Assembly (NCBI RefSeq): GCF_000750955.1
Contig: NZ_CCEJ010000005.1
Span: 62,001-126,000, forward strand
Source: Criblamydia sequanensis CRIB-18
GTDB lineage: Bacteria; Chlamydiota; Chlamydiia; Chlamydiales; Criblamydiaceae
Direction of reading: 5' to 3'
Length of the DNA stretch: 64,000 nt
This document shows positions 26,764 through 37,200 of the stretch, piece by piece; positions within the stretch are counted from its first letter, which is position 1, and each line of letters opens with the position of its first letter. Position numbers and translations under genes: made by a program. The notes beneath the pieces are model-generated. The model ran no database searches. It was not told where the DNA came from and worked only from the letters and a program-made list of their open reading frames with translations.

Positions 26764-27911
26764 TCATTCCAAAATCTCATCCAAAAGACATAAGTCTTTA
26801 CTTTCATATCCCTTTTTGTCGAAAAAAATGCGGCTATTGCCATTTTTACGTTCTTCCCGATAAAGAAGAATTGAAAGACCTTTTGGATGAGGGATTTTCT
26901 CTTGAGTGGGAGTCAAAAAAACATCTGTTAAAAGGATTTCACCTAAAGTCTATTTATTTTGGAGGCGGAACTCCTTATCTTTTTGGCCCAGAAAGAGTTA
27001 AAAAAATACTTCAAAGAATTGAAACAGTCTTTGGGAATTTAGACTCTATCGAAATTACAATCGAGGCCAATCCTGAATCGATCGATTCAGAAACTTTAAA
27101 ACAATTTAGGTCAGCCGGGGTTAACCGTTTAAGCCTTGGAATTCAAAGTTTAAGCACCTCGGAACTTGTCACCTTAACTCGCGATCATCCGAAAAATGAA
27201 GCCTTAAATGCTCCCCTCTTAGCCTACGAAGCCGGGTATACCAACATTTCAATCGATTTAATGTATGATGTACCGGGCCAATCTCTTAAGTCTTTTGATT
27301 ATAGCCTTAGCGAAGCCCTTAAACTGCCTATTACTCATATCTCCTTATATAATCTTACTTTTGAGCCCGGCACCGCTTTTTTTAAGAAACAAAAGGAGTT
27401 AAAGAAATCTCTTCCAAGCGATGAATCTTCTCACGAAATGGTTCTTTTAGCCATTAAAAGATTTGAGGAAGCTTCTTTTCATCAATATGAAGTCTCTGCT
27501 TTTGCAAAAAATAACCTCTATTCCATTCATAATACAGGCTACTGGACCGCTCGCCCTTTCCTCGGTTTTGGCCCTTCTGCTTTTAGTTACTATCAAGGCT
27601 CAAGATTTCGAAATATAGCTCATTTAAACAAGTATATTGAGAAATTAAGAGCCGGAGATGATCCGAAGGATTTTGAAGAAAATCTTGAACCTGAAAGTAA
27701 AACACGGGAACTTCTCTTGATTGGCCTAAGATTAAATCAAGGTGTTTGCATTGAGCATCTTAAGCTTTTTGGCTGCCATGTCTCCCCTTCCCTATTATCC
27801 GAAATCGAAACTCTGACAAATAACGGATTTCTAACCTCTAGAGGCACTCACCTTAAATTGACCCAAAAAGGACGTCTTTTCTTCGACACCGTCGGAGAAC
27901 ATTTAGTTTAA
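26757..27911 (+). CDS. hemW: radical SAM protein HemW-like (haem chaperone; annotated often as hemN)
   Basis: The radical-SAM cluster motif C21-x3-C25-x2-C28 is followed by HF, so the fourth cysteine of true HemN (CxxxCxxCxC) is replaced by Phe, which is the mark of HemW. Other family blocks are SLYFHIPFC, SIYFGGGTPYLF, EANPESID, VNRLSLGIQSL and SIDLMYDVPGQ. At 384 aa it has the normal HemW length; HemN is longer. HemW inserts haem into respiratory enzymes rather than oxidising coproporphyrinogen. It starts inside the end of the upstream gene without its own clear ribosome-binding site. Its role fits the cytochrome c maturation genes of this window. Confidence 0.92.
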   Translation: MVVIPKSHPKDISLYFHIPFCRKKCGYCHFYVLPDKEELKDLLDEGFSLEWESKKHLLKGFHLKSIYFGGGTPYLFGPERVKKILQRIETVFGNLDSIEITIEANPESIDSETLKQFRSAGVNRLSLGIQSLSTSELVTLTRDHPKNEALNAPLLAYEAGYTNISIDLMYDVPGQSLKSFDYSLSEALKLPITHISLYNLTFEPGTAFFKKQKELKKSLPSDESSHEMVLLAIKRFEEASFHQYEVSAFAKNNLYSIHNTGYWTARPFLGFGPSAFSYYQGSRFRNIAHLNKYIEKLRAGDDPKDFEENLEPESKTRELLLIGLRLNQGVCIEHLKLFGCHVSPSLLSEIETLTNNGFLTSRGTHLKLTQKGRLFFDTVGEHLV

Positions 27912-28011
27912 TCTTAACAAAAAATTAACACCCCTATTTATTAAATAAAAATAAAAAATACGGATATAATAATAATTATCTATATTTTCCCTTTTTTATT
28001 CAGGAGAATTT

Positions 28012-31000
28012 ATGAGGCTAGATCGCTCCGGCATGGAGAGACTTATCAACCTCTCAAATGAATTAAACTCAAAAGAATTTGCTGAACTAAAGGAAAAAGA
28101 TAAAAAAATCATAGCTTTAGTTAAAGAAGCTTTGGAAAATGGGGCCCCCACAATTGATCTTGATAGTAGTAAAGACCCTGATCATTTTATAAAATCCTTT
28201 GAGTCAAAAGTTCAATACATCAAAAAAACGCCTCGAAATAAGGATCTTTTGTCCCGCTTGGAAAAGTTTGCTGAAACGAATCTCTCTTCTGGCCAAGAAA
28301 GAAAATCACAAGACGATAAAGAAAAAGTAACCGCCTCCCCTACCCTTTATGATACTGCTGAAGCTATAACCCATGATTATGAGGATGAAAGCCAAAGATT
28401 CTATCAAAACATTTATGAAAACAACTTTGATCCCGGGGAAAAAGAATTCGATTATGATTCCGGCGATGACAGAGGGTTTAGAGAAGCTCTAACTTTAGAT
28501 AAAGATTTCATCTTAAGTCCAATTGATAGAGAAAGCGGCAAGGCAGAGTTCTACGAAAAATTGTCAAAAGGGAGCTATTCTAACTTCCAGGTTCTGAAAA
28601 ATAATTATTACGAACAAGAAGCTTCAAGGCCTATACCTCAAGTGGATGCCAAGCTTTTTGCACACATACATGCTGATGAATTCGGAGCTCCTTCTAAATA
28701 TGAAGGTAATTCAGACGCTACCCCTCTTAAATTTGTGACTGATTTTCTTTTGTCCGAAAAAGAGAAAGGAGGTTCAGTTTATGGACTTTCTTCTGAGGAT
28801 TTGGAACTTCTTCAAAACACAATTTATGACGGTATTGGCTCAAATATTGATGTAATGGCGATGACTAAAGCGTTGTCACAAGGCAAACCTTTTCTCATTT
28901 TAGGAGGGTGGAAAGACGCTAAGGGCGGACATGCTATCTATTACGAACTTATCCCGGAAAAAGACGGAACCCTTAGCTTTCGAATTTATAACCTAGGAGC
29001 CGGCGCTGATTATGCTTCTCAAACTCATGGAAATCCAATCGTTGAGTGGAGAGGCATTAGCCGTGATAAATTTTTAGCTGCCGAAATCATTAAAGAACAT
29101 CTTTCGCTAACACATATTGGAGAAGATCAAACCCCTACCCATTTTGATGCAAATGATGTCTATAAAGGACTTTTTACTTATTTAGAGCCCAAAGAAGTTG
29201 CGGTTGTTTCTCCAAAAGTCGATCGCCCCCTAAAATTGCAAAGAGCCGGCCTATGTACATATCGGTCTCTTTTGGCTTTTTTAAGCAGCCGTATGAGTGA
29301 CAATGATTTTAAAAGATTAAAGATAGATCTAAAAATTAAATCCTTAAGTGAATTTCAAAAAAAATTAGAAAAAGAGGGGGCTACTTTTAGCGAAAAACAG
29401 CTTCTGCAAAAATCCATTCGCAAATTAAGCCGCTCGCTCATTCGCTTAAGAAAGGAAGGGATAGTTGATGATCAATACTTAGAAGCCTCCTTAAACTTAA
29501 TTGAAAGAAGCGTCTACACTTATTATGGAGAAATAAAAGAGCCAAGAGCCCCTATATCAGAAGAAAAAGGGTATGAAATTGCAACTTTGAGGTCCCTCCC
29601 AACCCCAAGTTTAATGACCGAAATAAAAGATGATGAAGCAGTTTCTCCTAAATTTTTATTCCGGCAAATAAAGGAACTAGACCTTAAGGACCCTAAAGCA
29701 CTTGCAAAAATTGAGGACCTTAGAAAAAAAGCTATGGAGGCTTGGGAAAAGGGTTTCAATCATGAACCTCACCTTTTTTTTGAGGAACTCATTCGTTCAG
29801 TCCCGGATGAGGTTTGGCTAGGGGATGGAATTTCTGAAACGGAATGCCAGGAAAGAATCCTTCTTCTTAATCAAATTCTTAAAGACTACTTTAAAACGTG
29901 TTTTACAACACCTGTTGGCAGCGCTATCTCACCTGAAAAAATATTTGTCCTGTACAAAACGTTCTTTTTGCAAAAAGAACTCGTCAGACAATTTAATCCC
30001 AAGTTAATCGAGGAACTATCCTTCTCTATGCCCTTTAGGTCTCAGGTAGACACATTATTTTTTATGAAATTAACAAGCGATGAAAGAAAGGCTCTGAAAC
30101 ACTACCAAAAAAGTGCCTTGTTTGAAGGTGCCACAAGAAATGCCCCGGGAAATTACTATAAAGAAAGAGGGGATGGGTCCCTTATGTATGACTATAGTGT
30201 GCCTTGCCGGGGAAACGGTTTTGCTATATTCGGCTTCGATTTAAAGTATAGCAGGAAAAAAAATAACACTTTTGAAGATTTTGTCATTAGTCATTTTCCT
30301 GATGTTTTAGCTAAAGAAAAAAAGACGCATAAAAACTACTCTATTTTTGATATATCTAAACAAGAGGGTTTATTAATAGGAAGCGCTCATTTTCCGGACT
30401 GGTTTAAAGCCTTGCGTGAAAATTTTCTTTATTCTTCATTTATGTTGTACGAGCCCTTAATTTATCATCCTGACCTTGATAGAACAATACCTGTAGAGTT
30501 TTCCTTTACTCATATAGACAACACTAAAAATATCGGTTCAGAAAACTACCTTCTATTGTCCAATCTTTGGAATCAGCCTTTTATGCTTACAACAGGTAGA
30601 GTTGAAAGCTCTCATTATCTTCCGGCACCTCAAAAGAACAAAGCTAAATCGACCCTTAGAATGCTCGGTTTTTTGAATGTGCACTCCGAAAAAAAATTAC
30701 TTAATGTGCAAACCGATTACAATGTTAGTCGCACATTAAAAAATTCTCCCGATTCCTCTAGAGCTCATCTTGAACTGATTCAGCGTCTCGGCTACGCAAC
30801 CCTTGGTAAAAATGTTTCTTCCATTTCCCTTTTAGAACTATTTACCGAATCTCCCGAATTAATGAGCGATCCCGATATGCAAATATTTTTTCAAAAAATC
30901 TTCTTAATGCAGGAGCCTTTATTTAACGATCCAGTATTTGCAAGTCGATTTTCCGCTTTTTTTGAAAGAATGCAAGCAAGAGCCTTAGAAGATAACCAAA

Positions 31001-34000
31001 TACAGCCCTATGTATTTATGTGCTGCATGAAGAGGTATCAAGATTCATTTGTCGGAGAAAATAGAATTCAAGAAGAGCTAAGCGACTTAAGAGGACTTCT
31101 TAACAAGGTCGGCCTTGATAATGAAAGTAAAAAAGCTATCTATGCCGAAATGATCGGTTGTTTTAATGAACTCGAAACATTAACAGATCAAGATATAGAA
31201 GACCTTGTGATCGCAGAAATGTTTCTAAAACAACACCCCCTTCCAAAAGAGCAGCTTTCCTTTTACCAAAAGAAAGAACTGGAAGACTGCTTTTGGAAGA
31301 AGTCTTTTGAAGTTAAGGAGTATTTAACGAAACTGCCGAGAGAAAAACTTAATCTTTTTTGCAATCGTCTTGCAAATATCTTAGACCCTGGCTTTGAAGG
31401 CAGTGAATGGAAAATGATTTTAGATCCAATAGATGAAAGACCCCTATTTTCTTCATCATCCGGCGAAAGCATTGATGTTTTCAAAAAACAGTTGAGAGTA
31501 AAACAAACCCTTTTGTTGCAAAACATCCCTGAAACCATCCTGGCTAGAGAGGAATTTAAGGCGCTTTTCCCAAATGTCAAAGAAGGAAAATTTTTGGAAG
31601 ACGGGTCTTTTCACTTCAGGGATAGCGAAGGAAATAAGGTTGCGGTTTCAATTAAAGATGACCGTTTGATTGTTGAAAAACAATTTTTTGGAAGAGTTCC
31701 TTATGTTTTAGTCCCGAAAGATACTTTCCTAACTGTTTCTAATGGAAAAATCCTTCCTAATCTTCATAGCTTAAGCCTTATTGAAGATTTCGATATGTGG
31801 ATTAATGAGTCAGTTGCGGGCGTCTCAGCTTTAATTCTAACGGATAAAAAAACAAAAGAGCCAATTTACTACACAGAAATTTTTAGAAGCAGAAGCGATC
31901 CGAAAAATTTCGAGATAGATATGAGAATACCTCTTGTTCGCATCAAAGATGGGGCTCATCTTTTTAAAGCTAGAGGCTATTACGCAAACTTTGAAGACCC
32001 TTTATACACCCATGAAATTTATACAAAGGATAATAAATATGAGATTGAATTTCCGAGGTATGGGCTAACTTTTAAAACAAGAGAGCCAGGCGATAAGCTG
32101 TACTCGGATCAGTTCGAAGGTTTTTACATCTATGAAGGTTTCGGTCTCGATTCAATCGCACCTTATGAACATTATTTGGCTTTAAGAAATGACCGTGGCG
32201 AAATTAAATTAATTATGCCTTTCCATCATGCATTTACGACCCCTGAAGAGGCAAAAGATGTCTTTGAAATTAGATATTCCCTCAATTTAAATAGCGATCT
32301 TGAAAACCCAAAAAAACAAACTTGTTATGTGTACGATTTAGTTAATGGAACTCCTCAAGCTAAATCAAGAACGGCTCTTCTTTATTTAGCTGAGGTCTAT
32401 CTTTTAAATCAAAAATATAACGAAGCACATGCCCTTTTAAATCGCTATGGAAGGAAATTAAGTGCTTTCACAAAAAAAGAAAGGACCATCTTAGAGAAGA
32501 TAGCTTTAATGGATACTGTTACCGGCAACAAAGAAGGAGACGCCATCGGCATCCAACTTTTGGCAGCTCATTTATTAGTTAAAAATAACCTTGCTTTTCC
32601 AAAAAAACATAAGGGTCCGAATGCAGTTTCACTTCTTTCCGAGAATTATAGAAATTATTTGAAATCTAGAAAAAATTCTACGTTTGTACAATTAAAAAAA
32701 GAAGAAGAAAAGGAAATAAGGCGGATTCTTCAATATAGAGACCCAAGAGGGGCATCCACTGATGCTATTCAAGCTTCGGAAAAGATCAACAAAATTACAG
32801 ATAGCATTAATTTTATGGGAGAATGGATGCAATTTCGTCAAATGAAGCAAAGACCTCCTGATGCTGACTTCCCAATTACAAGAGCCTTTATGCACAGGCA
32901 AAAATTAAACTTTTTTGAAGCCTATAGAATTGCTAAAGACATAACACCCGAAGGTATTGCCGGAAGAGAGCGGTTAAGAGCTGCAATTACTTATGCTAAA
33001 GCTATGCCCGAGTTTGCAGATCCATCAAATCAGCCCGATAAGGTTTTAATATTAGAACAAGTTTTATTAGCCCCTGAGCTCTATCCTGATTTCTCTGAAG
33101 AAAAGTTTGTTTACGAAGAGGGTGATAAAATCGTTGAGATTACAAACCATCTTCTAAAAGAAAAAGGATCCTCTTTGGAGCCGGTTCTTGAAGACGTAGT
33201 GAAAGGTGAAGTTAAATCTGAAGTTTACGAAAAGAGAAAATCTATTCCCGATAGAGAAGTAGAATTACCGCCTCTAAGCGCTCAAGATAGGCGCACTATT
33301 CTATCTTCCTGGAAAAAAGAGCTCTCACCCCCTTCAAAAGAATTTTCTATTGATTTTGATCCCGAAGATCATTCAATACCTGTTCCTGATAAAGGGAAAG
33401 ATAAAAAATCACTTTTGGACACACTCTTTGAATTTTACGATATTTTTAGCAAGGGGACAGAAAAAAGGCTGGAATCGCCCTTAATACAATCTGAGGTTGT
33501 AAGACTTAAAAAGGATTTAAGTGAATTTGCAAGGAACTCTCAAGAAATTCAAAAAGAAATTCTTATAGAGAGTGTGCCGGATCTTAAAAAGGAAATAGCA
33601 AATAAAAAAGAAAACGCAAGTCTAGATCAGATGTGGCTTGAAAAAGATCTTGTAGATAGGGCGAATAGAGTCCCTGAAACCCAAGATAAAGATCTTCTTC
33701 ATCGTCTAATGAGGACAGGAGGTCTTCTAAGACCCCTCACTTTGCAAGATATCCTGACAAATTTTGCTAAGGGGTCTCCTGAAGATTTAATGGCCTTAAA
33801 TCCGGCTCTTACAAAAGAAGATATTAAAGATCTTTACGTCCTCGCTCATAAATACCTTGAGCAAGGAGTCGCTTTAAATAAAATGAACCGTGTACAGAGC
33901 TTAATTGAGACAATAGAAGAGAGTGTTTCTAAGGGAAAATCCCCGAGTTTTCTCCTTCAAAATTTATATCAGGAATTAACTCAAAAACCTCATTTCAATA

Positions 34001-37000
34001 GCATAGAGCGTCCCGCATTCCTAGCTTTTGAATACTTTGCAGATATTTCTTTAAGAGAAAATCAAGTCCGGATTATAGAAAAATTCATTAAAGGGGATCT
34101 TGAAAGCGCAAATCAAATAGCGGAGCTCATTATGAACTCCGGAAAATCAGCCGTATGCATGCCGATTTTAGGATTTATGCGGGCCGATGGAAAAAATATA
34201 TCCATTTTAATTGCTTCTCCTTCCCTTTTTCCGAGGTTGAGCGAAGAGATCGACCCCGCTTTATATCATGCTTATTCTATGGGATTACGGACTTTCCAGT
34301 TTGATAGGGACACCAAATTTGATAAACTTACCTTAAAAAATATTTTGAGCGAGTTAAAAACAATTCAGAAAAACCGTGACTGCTTGATTATGACAAGCAA
34401 AAGCTTTCATTGCCTTCTCCTAAAATATATAGAAAAAGCGAGTGAGCATTATACTGCCCATCCTCCTCAAACGATGCCTTCAAAAGAACTTTTGCTTATG
34501 GGTGAAATTTTGACCCTTTTATCAAATGAAGGCGTCCCCTTGCTTGATGAAGCGGATACGCTCCTTAGCATCCTTCATGAAGTTTCCTTTAGCCTCGGCG
34601 AAAAAACTATGCTGGATCGGACTCAAATAGAAGTTTTGGGTATGATTTTTAAAGAACTTTATTTTAACCCCGATATCACTAAATTGGCGAATATTGAAAC
34701 GGGTATTACGACAACGGAAGGCGCTCCTGCTTTAACAGAAGAAATTTATCATTCCGAAATAAAAGAAAAATTGGCAGGTGCTTTTCTAGAAGCTCTTAAA
34801 AGCTTTTCATCACCTGACTTAAGTCTTCAAGATAAAGTACGAAGCCGTTTTATTAATTTGAGCGAAGAAGATAAAAAATTAATGGCGGCATATCTTGTAA
34901 GAGATAAGCTTAAAATTAAAGAAGCTGAAGAAGCTTACCTAAAAGAAGACAAAGCCATACGAAATATTTTGGCCACAGCGGGTCTTGAAATCTCTTCTCT
35001 TTTACCGCACACTTTAACCCGTGGATTAAATGAAAACTATGGCCTTAACAAGGAAGGCGGCGGCACAATCGCTATACCTTTTAAGGGCTCGCAAACGCCA
35101 AACGTTGGTTCCCAGTTTGCCAGCACCTCTATTATGGTTAACTACACTTTTCAAATTTATGCTAAAGAGGAAATACCCTCTTATATCATAGAAAATGAAA
35201 TCAAGCGCTTGCAAGTTGCGGCACGAAAAGAAATGGAAGAAACAAGTAAAAAACTACAGGAAGTCGATGCCTGGAAAAAATTTAATACTCTTAAAGGCGA
35301 TCTCAATCTCTCTTTATTTAACCTCAACTCTTATCAAATCGATAAAATCGTTCAGCAGGTTAATAAGGATCCTGAAATAAGGTTGAGAGTCGCAAAAGAG
35401 TTAATACTTCCGGAACAAGAAGTTTATCTGAAAAAATTAAATTCAAACGCTATGACCCTAGCCTCCTTTTTAAATCGAATATCAGGTTTCACAGGAACGC
35501 TCTATAACGCCGCCAGTATGCATAGAAAGATCAAACCAGAAGCAACTCTTGGCACTGACTCCTCCACCATTTCACTTCTTTGGCAAAATAGTTTTAATGC
35601 CGTAATTCAACCTGACGGTAAATCAGCGGAAGAACTTCGAAATGAGCTTCCCATCGAAACAGACATGGTCATAGATGCCGGGGGATATTTCAAAGACCTT
35701 GACAATGAAGCGAATGCTCAAAAGCTCTTTTTTAAGTACCAAAAGCCTGTTGCCTATTTCGATAAAGAAGGCTCTCTTGTCGTTTATACGGATAAAGGCA
35801 TTTTACCATTTGATGAAGCTGAATTAAAAAAACAAGACCGTGTCACTTTCCTTGACCAAGTCTATACAACAGGCAGTAATGTCTTGCAACACGAAGATGC
35901 GATAGGGGTTCTCACAGTTGGCAGCGAAATGATGCTTAGGGACCTTTTGCAATCGGCCTGGAGATTAAGAGGGCTTGATAAAGGCCAAAAAATACGCTTT
36001 TATGTGGATGGCAGAACCTCTCAAATTATCTATGAAACGTTAAGCCTCCCAAAAAAGACCGAACTTAACTTTTCTCATATTCTAGCCTTTTGCATCCTCA
36101 ACCAAGCAAAAAGACAGGGAAAGGATAACGAAAAAGGGTTCTATTTGGAGCTTAATGAAATCAAGCAAAAGCTTCTTTTGGACATTCTTTTGGATCCTAA
36201 GATTGCAGAAACTGATAAGAGATTAGCAGTCGATGCCCTTTGCTCTTCCTGGATCAAAGAAGATTCAGCAGATGCCGATGATCAATATGGTAAATTACCC
36301 AGTGAAATCGACTCTAACCAATTGATTGAAGAAGAAGCTGAAAAACTAATTTTAGTGCTTAAATCTATTCCAGGCAGCGAAAATGCCATTAAGGAAGTCT
36401 CAAAAGTCAAAGAACATTATATTGACAAGCTTCTCAAAAAGATTTTAACGCATGGAAGCGTCGAATCCTCGACCATGGAGCAGGAACAGCAAAAAATATC
36501 CGAGCTAGAATCGGATAAGCAAGTGGAGTTTTTCGAAGGTAAATCAGAAATTGAGTTCGCCGAAGTCCAATTTAATAATGAGTTTAAAGAGACTGCTTTT
36601 GACCCCGATAGCGTTGGAATCACTTTTGTAAGAAGACGGGATGCTTCGCATGACACTCCTGTTTTCCCGCTCTCTAATTACTTTGAACATTTCGAAGAAT
36701 TAAAACCTTACGCTAAAGATTTTAAAGACATCTCCATTAGCATTAATATGCTGAGCTACCCTGAGAAAGAGAAAAAACTTGAAAGGGAGGAATTTCAGTT
36801 TTTCGGACCTTATAGAACACAAATTCACTACATCTATCTGGATGAGAAGGAAGGCAAATTTATCCTTATAAGCAATAAACATGCGGATGCCCTAATTAAA
36901 GAAAATCCGGATTTTATCTATAATCTCGGTCTTGGGTACCTTGATCCCGCCAAAAAAATTTCAAAAGAAGCTTTGATTAAAGTTGTAAAAACTAAATTTC

Positions 37001-37200
37001 TTGCAGGAATATCTTCTTATACGCCTGAAGAGCGAAAAATTCTAAAGGAATGGCTCATTGAATCTGGCGTTGAACGTATGGAAAAATTCTTTCTGACTTT
37101 TTCTCTTGAAGGCAATGCTACAAGACAAGAAGCTTATATGCAAAGCGGTCTCAAACGACTATTCCATGAAATCAGATCAGAGGAAAAAGTTAATGTTTAG
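28012..37200 (+). CDS. giant 3062-aa DUF3638/DUF3645-like SF2-type ATPase protein
   Basis: The C-terminal third carries a helicase-like core in order. It has a P-loop-like NSGKSAV (G2044-K2045-S2046), the Walker B box LLDEADTLL (D2179-D2182), FTGTLYN (about 2493-2499) as motif III, and QSAWRLRG (Q2647, R2651, R2653) as motif VI. Around residues 2340-2380, ENYGLNKEGGGTIAIPFKG and the following Q-x-P..S-x-F block resemble DUF3645. DUF3638/DUF3645 pairs are otherwise best known from eukaryotic giant proteins. In the N-terminal part, GGHAIYYEL (H307), IYNLGAG (N327) and LQRAGLCTYRSLLAFL (Q410, C415) give a His-Asn-Gln-Cys order like clan CE cysteine peptidases; this is speculative. There is no signal peptide or membrane segment. 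CAGGAGAA precedes the ATG. It stands alone between hemW and the RND operon. Confidence 0.85.
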   Translation: MRLDRSGMERLINLSNELNSKEFAELKEKDKKIIALVKEALENGAPTIDLDSSKDPDHFIKSFESKVQYIKKTPRNKDLLSRLEKFAETNLSSGQERKSQDDKEKVTASPTLYDTAEAITHDYEDESQRFYQNIYENNFDPGEKEFDYDSGDDRGFREALTLDKDFILSPIDRESGKAEFYEKLSKGSYSNFQVLKNNYYEQEASRPIPQVDAKLFAHIHADEFGAPSKYEGNSDATPLKFVTDFLLSEKEKGGSVYGLSSEDLELLQNTIYDGIGSNIDVMAMTKALSQGKPFLILGGWKDAKGGHAIYYELIPEKDGTLSFRIYNLGAGADYASQTHGNPIVEWRGISRDKFLAAEIIKEHLSLTHIGEDQTPTHFDANDVYKGLFTYLEPKEVAVVSPKVDRPLKLQRAGLCTYRSLLAFLSSRMSDNDFKRLKIDLKIKSLSEFQKKLEKEGATFSEKQLLQKSIRKLSRSLIRLRKEGIVDDQYLEASLNLIERSVYTYYGEIKEPRAPISEEKGYEIATLRSLPTPSLMTEIKDDEAVSPKFLFRQIKELDLKDPKALAKIEDLRKKAMEAWEKGFNHEPHLFFEELIRSVPDEVWLGDGISETECQERILLLNQILKDYFKTCFTTPVGSAISPEKIFVLYKTFFLQKELVRQFNPKLIEELSFSMPFRSQVDTLFFMKLTSDERKALKHYQKSALFEGATRNAPGNYYKERGDGSLMYDYSVPCRGNGFAIFGFDLKYSRKKNNTFEDFVISHFPDVLAKEKKTHKNYSIFDISKQEGLLIGSAHFPDWFKALRENFLYSSFMLYEPLIYHPDLDRTIPVEFSFTHIDNTKNIGSENYLLLSNLWNQPFMLTTGRVESSHYLPAPQKNKAKSTLRMLGFLNVHSEKKLLNVQTDYNVSRTLKNSPDSSRAHLELIQRLGYATLGKNVSSISLLELFTESPELMSDPDMQIFFQKIFLMQEPLFNDPVFASRFSAFFERMQARALEDNQIQPYVFMCCMKRYQDSFVGENRIQEELSDLRGLLNKVGLDNESKKAIYAEMIGCFNELETLTDQDIEDLVIAEMFLKQHPLPKEQLSFYQKKELEDCFWKKSFEVKEYLTKLPREKLNLFCNRLANILDPGFEGSEWKMILDPIDERPLFSSSSGESIDVFKKQLRVKQTLLLQNIPETILAREEFKALFPNVKEGKFLEDGSFHFRDSEGNKVAVSIKDDRLIVEKQFFGRVPYVLVPKDTFLTVSNGKILPNLHSLSLIEDFDMWINESVAGVSALILTDKKTKEPIYYTEIFRSRSDPKNFEIDMRIPLVRIKDGAHLFKARGYYANFEDPLYTHEIYTKDNKYEIEFPRYGLTFKTREPGDKLYSDQFEGFYIYEGFGLDSIAPYEHYLALRNDRGEIKLIMPFHHAFTTPEEAKDVFEIRYSLNLNSDLENPKKQTCYVYDLVNGTPQAKSRTALLYLAEVYLLNQKYNEAHALLNRYGRKLSAFTKKERTILEKIALMDTVTGNKEGDAIGIQLLAAHLLVKNNLAFPKKHKGPNAVSLLSENYRNYLKSRKNSTFVQLKKEEEKEIRRILQYRDPRGASTDAIQASEKINKITDSINFMGEWMQFRQMKQRPPDADFPITRAFMHRQKLNFFEAYRIAKDITPEGIAGRERLRAAITYAKAMPEFADPSNQPDKVLILEQVLLAPELYPDFSEEKFVYEEGDKIVEITNHLLKEKGSSLEPVLEDVVKGEVKSEVYEKRKSIPDREVELPPLSAQDRRTILSSWKKELSPPSKEFSIDFDPEDHSIPVPDKGKDKKSLLDTLFEFYDIFSKGTEKRLESPLIQSEVVRLKKDLSEFARNSQEIQKEILIESVPDLKKEIANKKENASLDQMWLEKDLVDRANRVPETQDKDLLHRLMRTGGLLRPLTLQDILTNFAKGSPEDLMALNPALTKEDIKDLYVLAHKYLEQGVALNKMNRVQSLIETIEESVSKGKSPSFLLQNLYQELTQKPHFNSIERPAFLAFEYFADISLRENQVRIIEKFIKGDLESANQIAELIMNSGKSAVCMPILGFMRADGKNISILIASPSLFPRLSEEIDPALYHAYSMGLRTFQFDRDTKFDKLTLKNILSELKTIQKNRDCLIMTSKSFHCLLLKYIEKASEHYTAHPPQTMPSKELLLMGEILTLLSNEGVPLLDEADTLLSILHEVSFSLGEKTMLDRTQIEVLGMIFKELYFNPDITKLANIETGITTTEGAPALTEEIYHSEIKEKLAGAFLEALKSFSSPDLSLQDKVRSRFINLSEEDKKLMAAYLVRDKLKIKEAEEAYLKEDKAIRNILATAGLEISSLLPHTLTRGLNENYGLNKEGGGTIAIPFKGSQTPNVGSQFASTSIMVNYTFQIYAKEEIPSYIIENEIKRLQVAARKEMEETSKKLQEVDAWKKFNTLKGDLNLSLFNLNSYQIDKIVQQVNKDPEIRLRVAKELILPEQEVYLKKLNSNAMTLASFLNRISGFTGTLYNAASMHRKIKPEATLGTDSSTISLLWQNSFNAVIQPDGKSAEELRNELPIETDMVIDAGGYFKDLDNEANAQKLFFKYQKPVAYFDKEGSLVVYTDKGILPFDEAELKKQDRVTFLDQVYTTGSNVLQHEDAIGVLTVGSEMMLRDLLQSAWRLRGLDKGQKIRFYVDGRTSQIIYETLSLPKKTELNFSHILAFCILNQAKRQGKDNEKGFYLELNEIKQKLLLDILLDPKIAETDKRLAVDALCSSWIKEDSADADDQYGKLPSEIDSNQLIEEEAEKLILVLKSIPGSENAIKEVSKVKEHYIDKLLKKILTHGSVESSTMEQEQQKISELESDKQVEFFEGKSEIEFAEVQFNNEFKETAFDPDSVGITFVRRRDASHDTPVFPLSNYFEHFEELKPYAKDFKDISISINMLSYPEKEKKLEREEFQFFGPYRTQIHYIYLDEKEGKFILISNKHADALIKENPDFIYNLGLGYLDPAKKISKEALIKVVKTKFLAGISSYTPEERKILKEWLIESGVERMEKFFLTFSLEGNATRQEAYMQSGLKRLFHEIRSEEKVNV

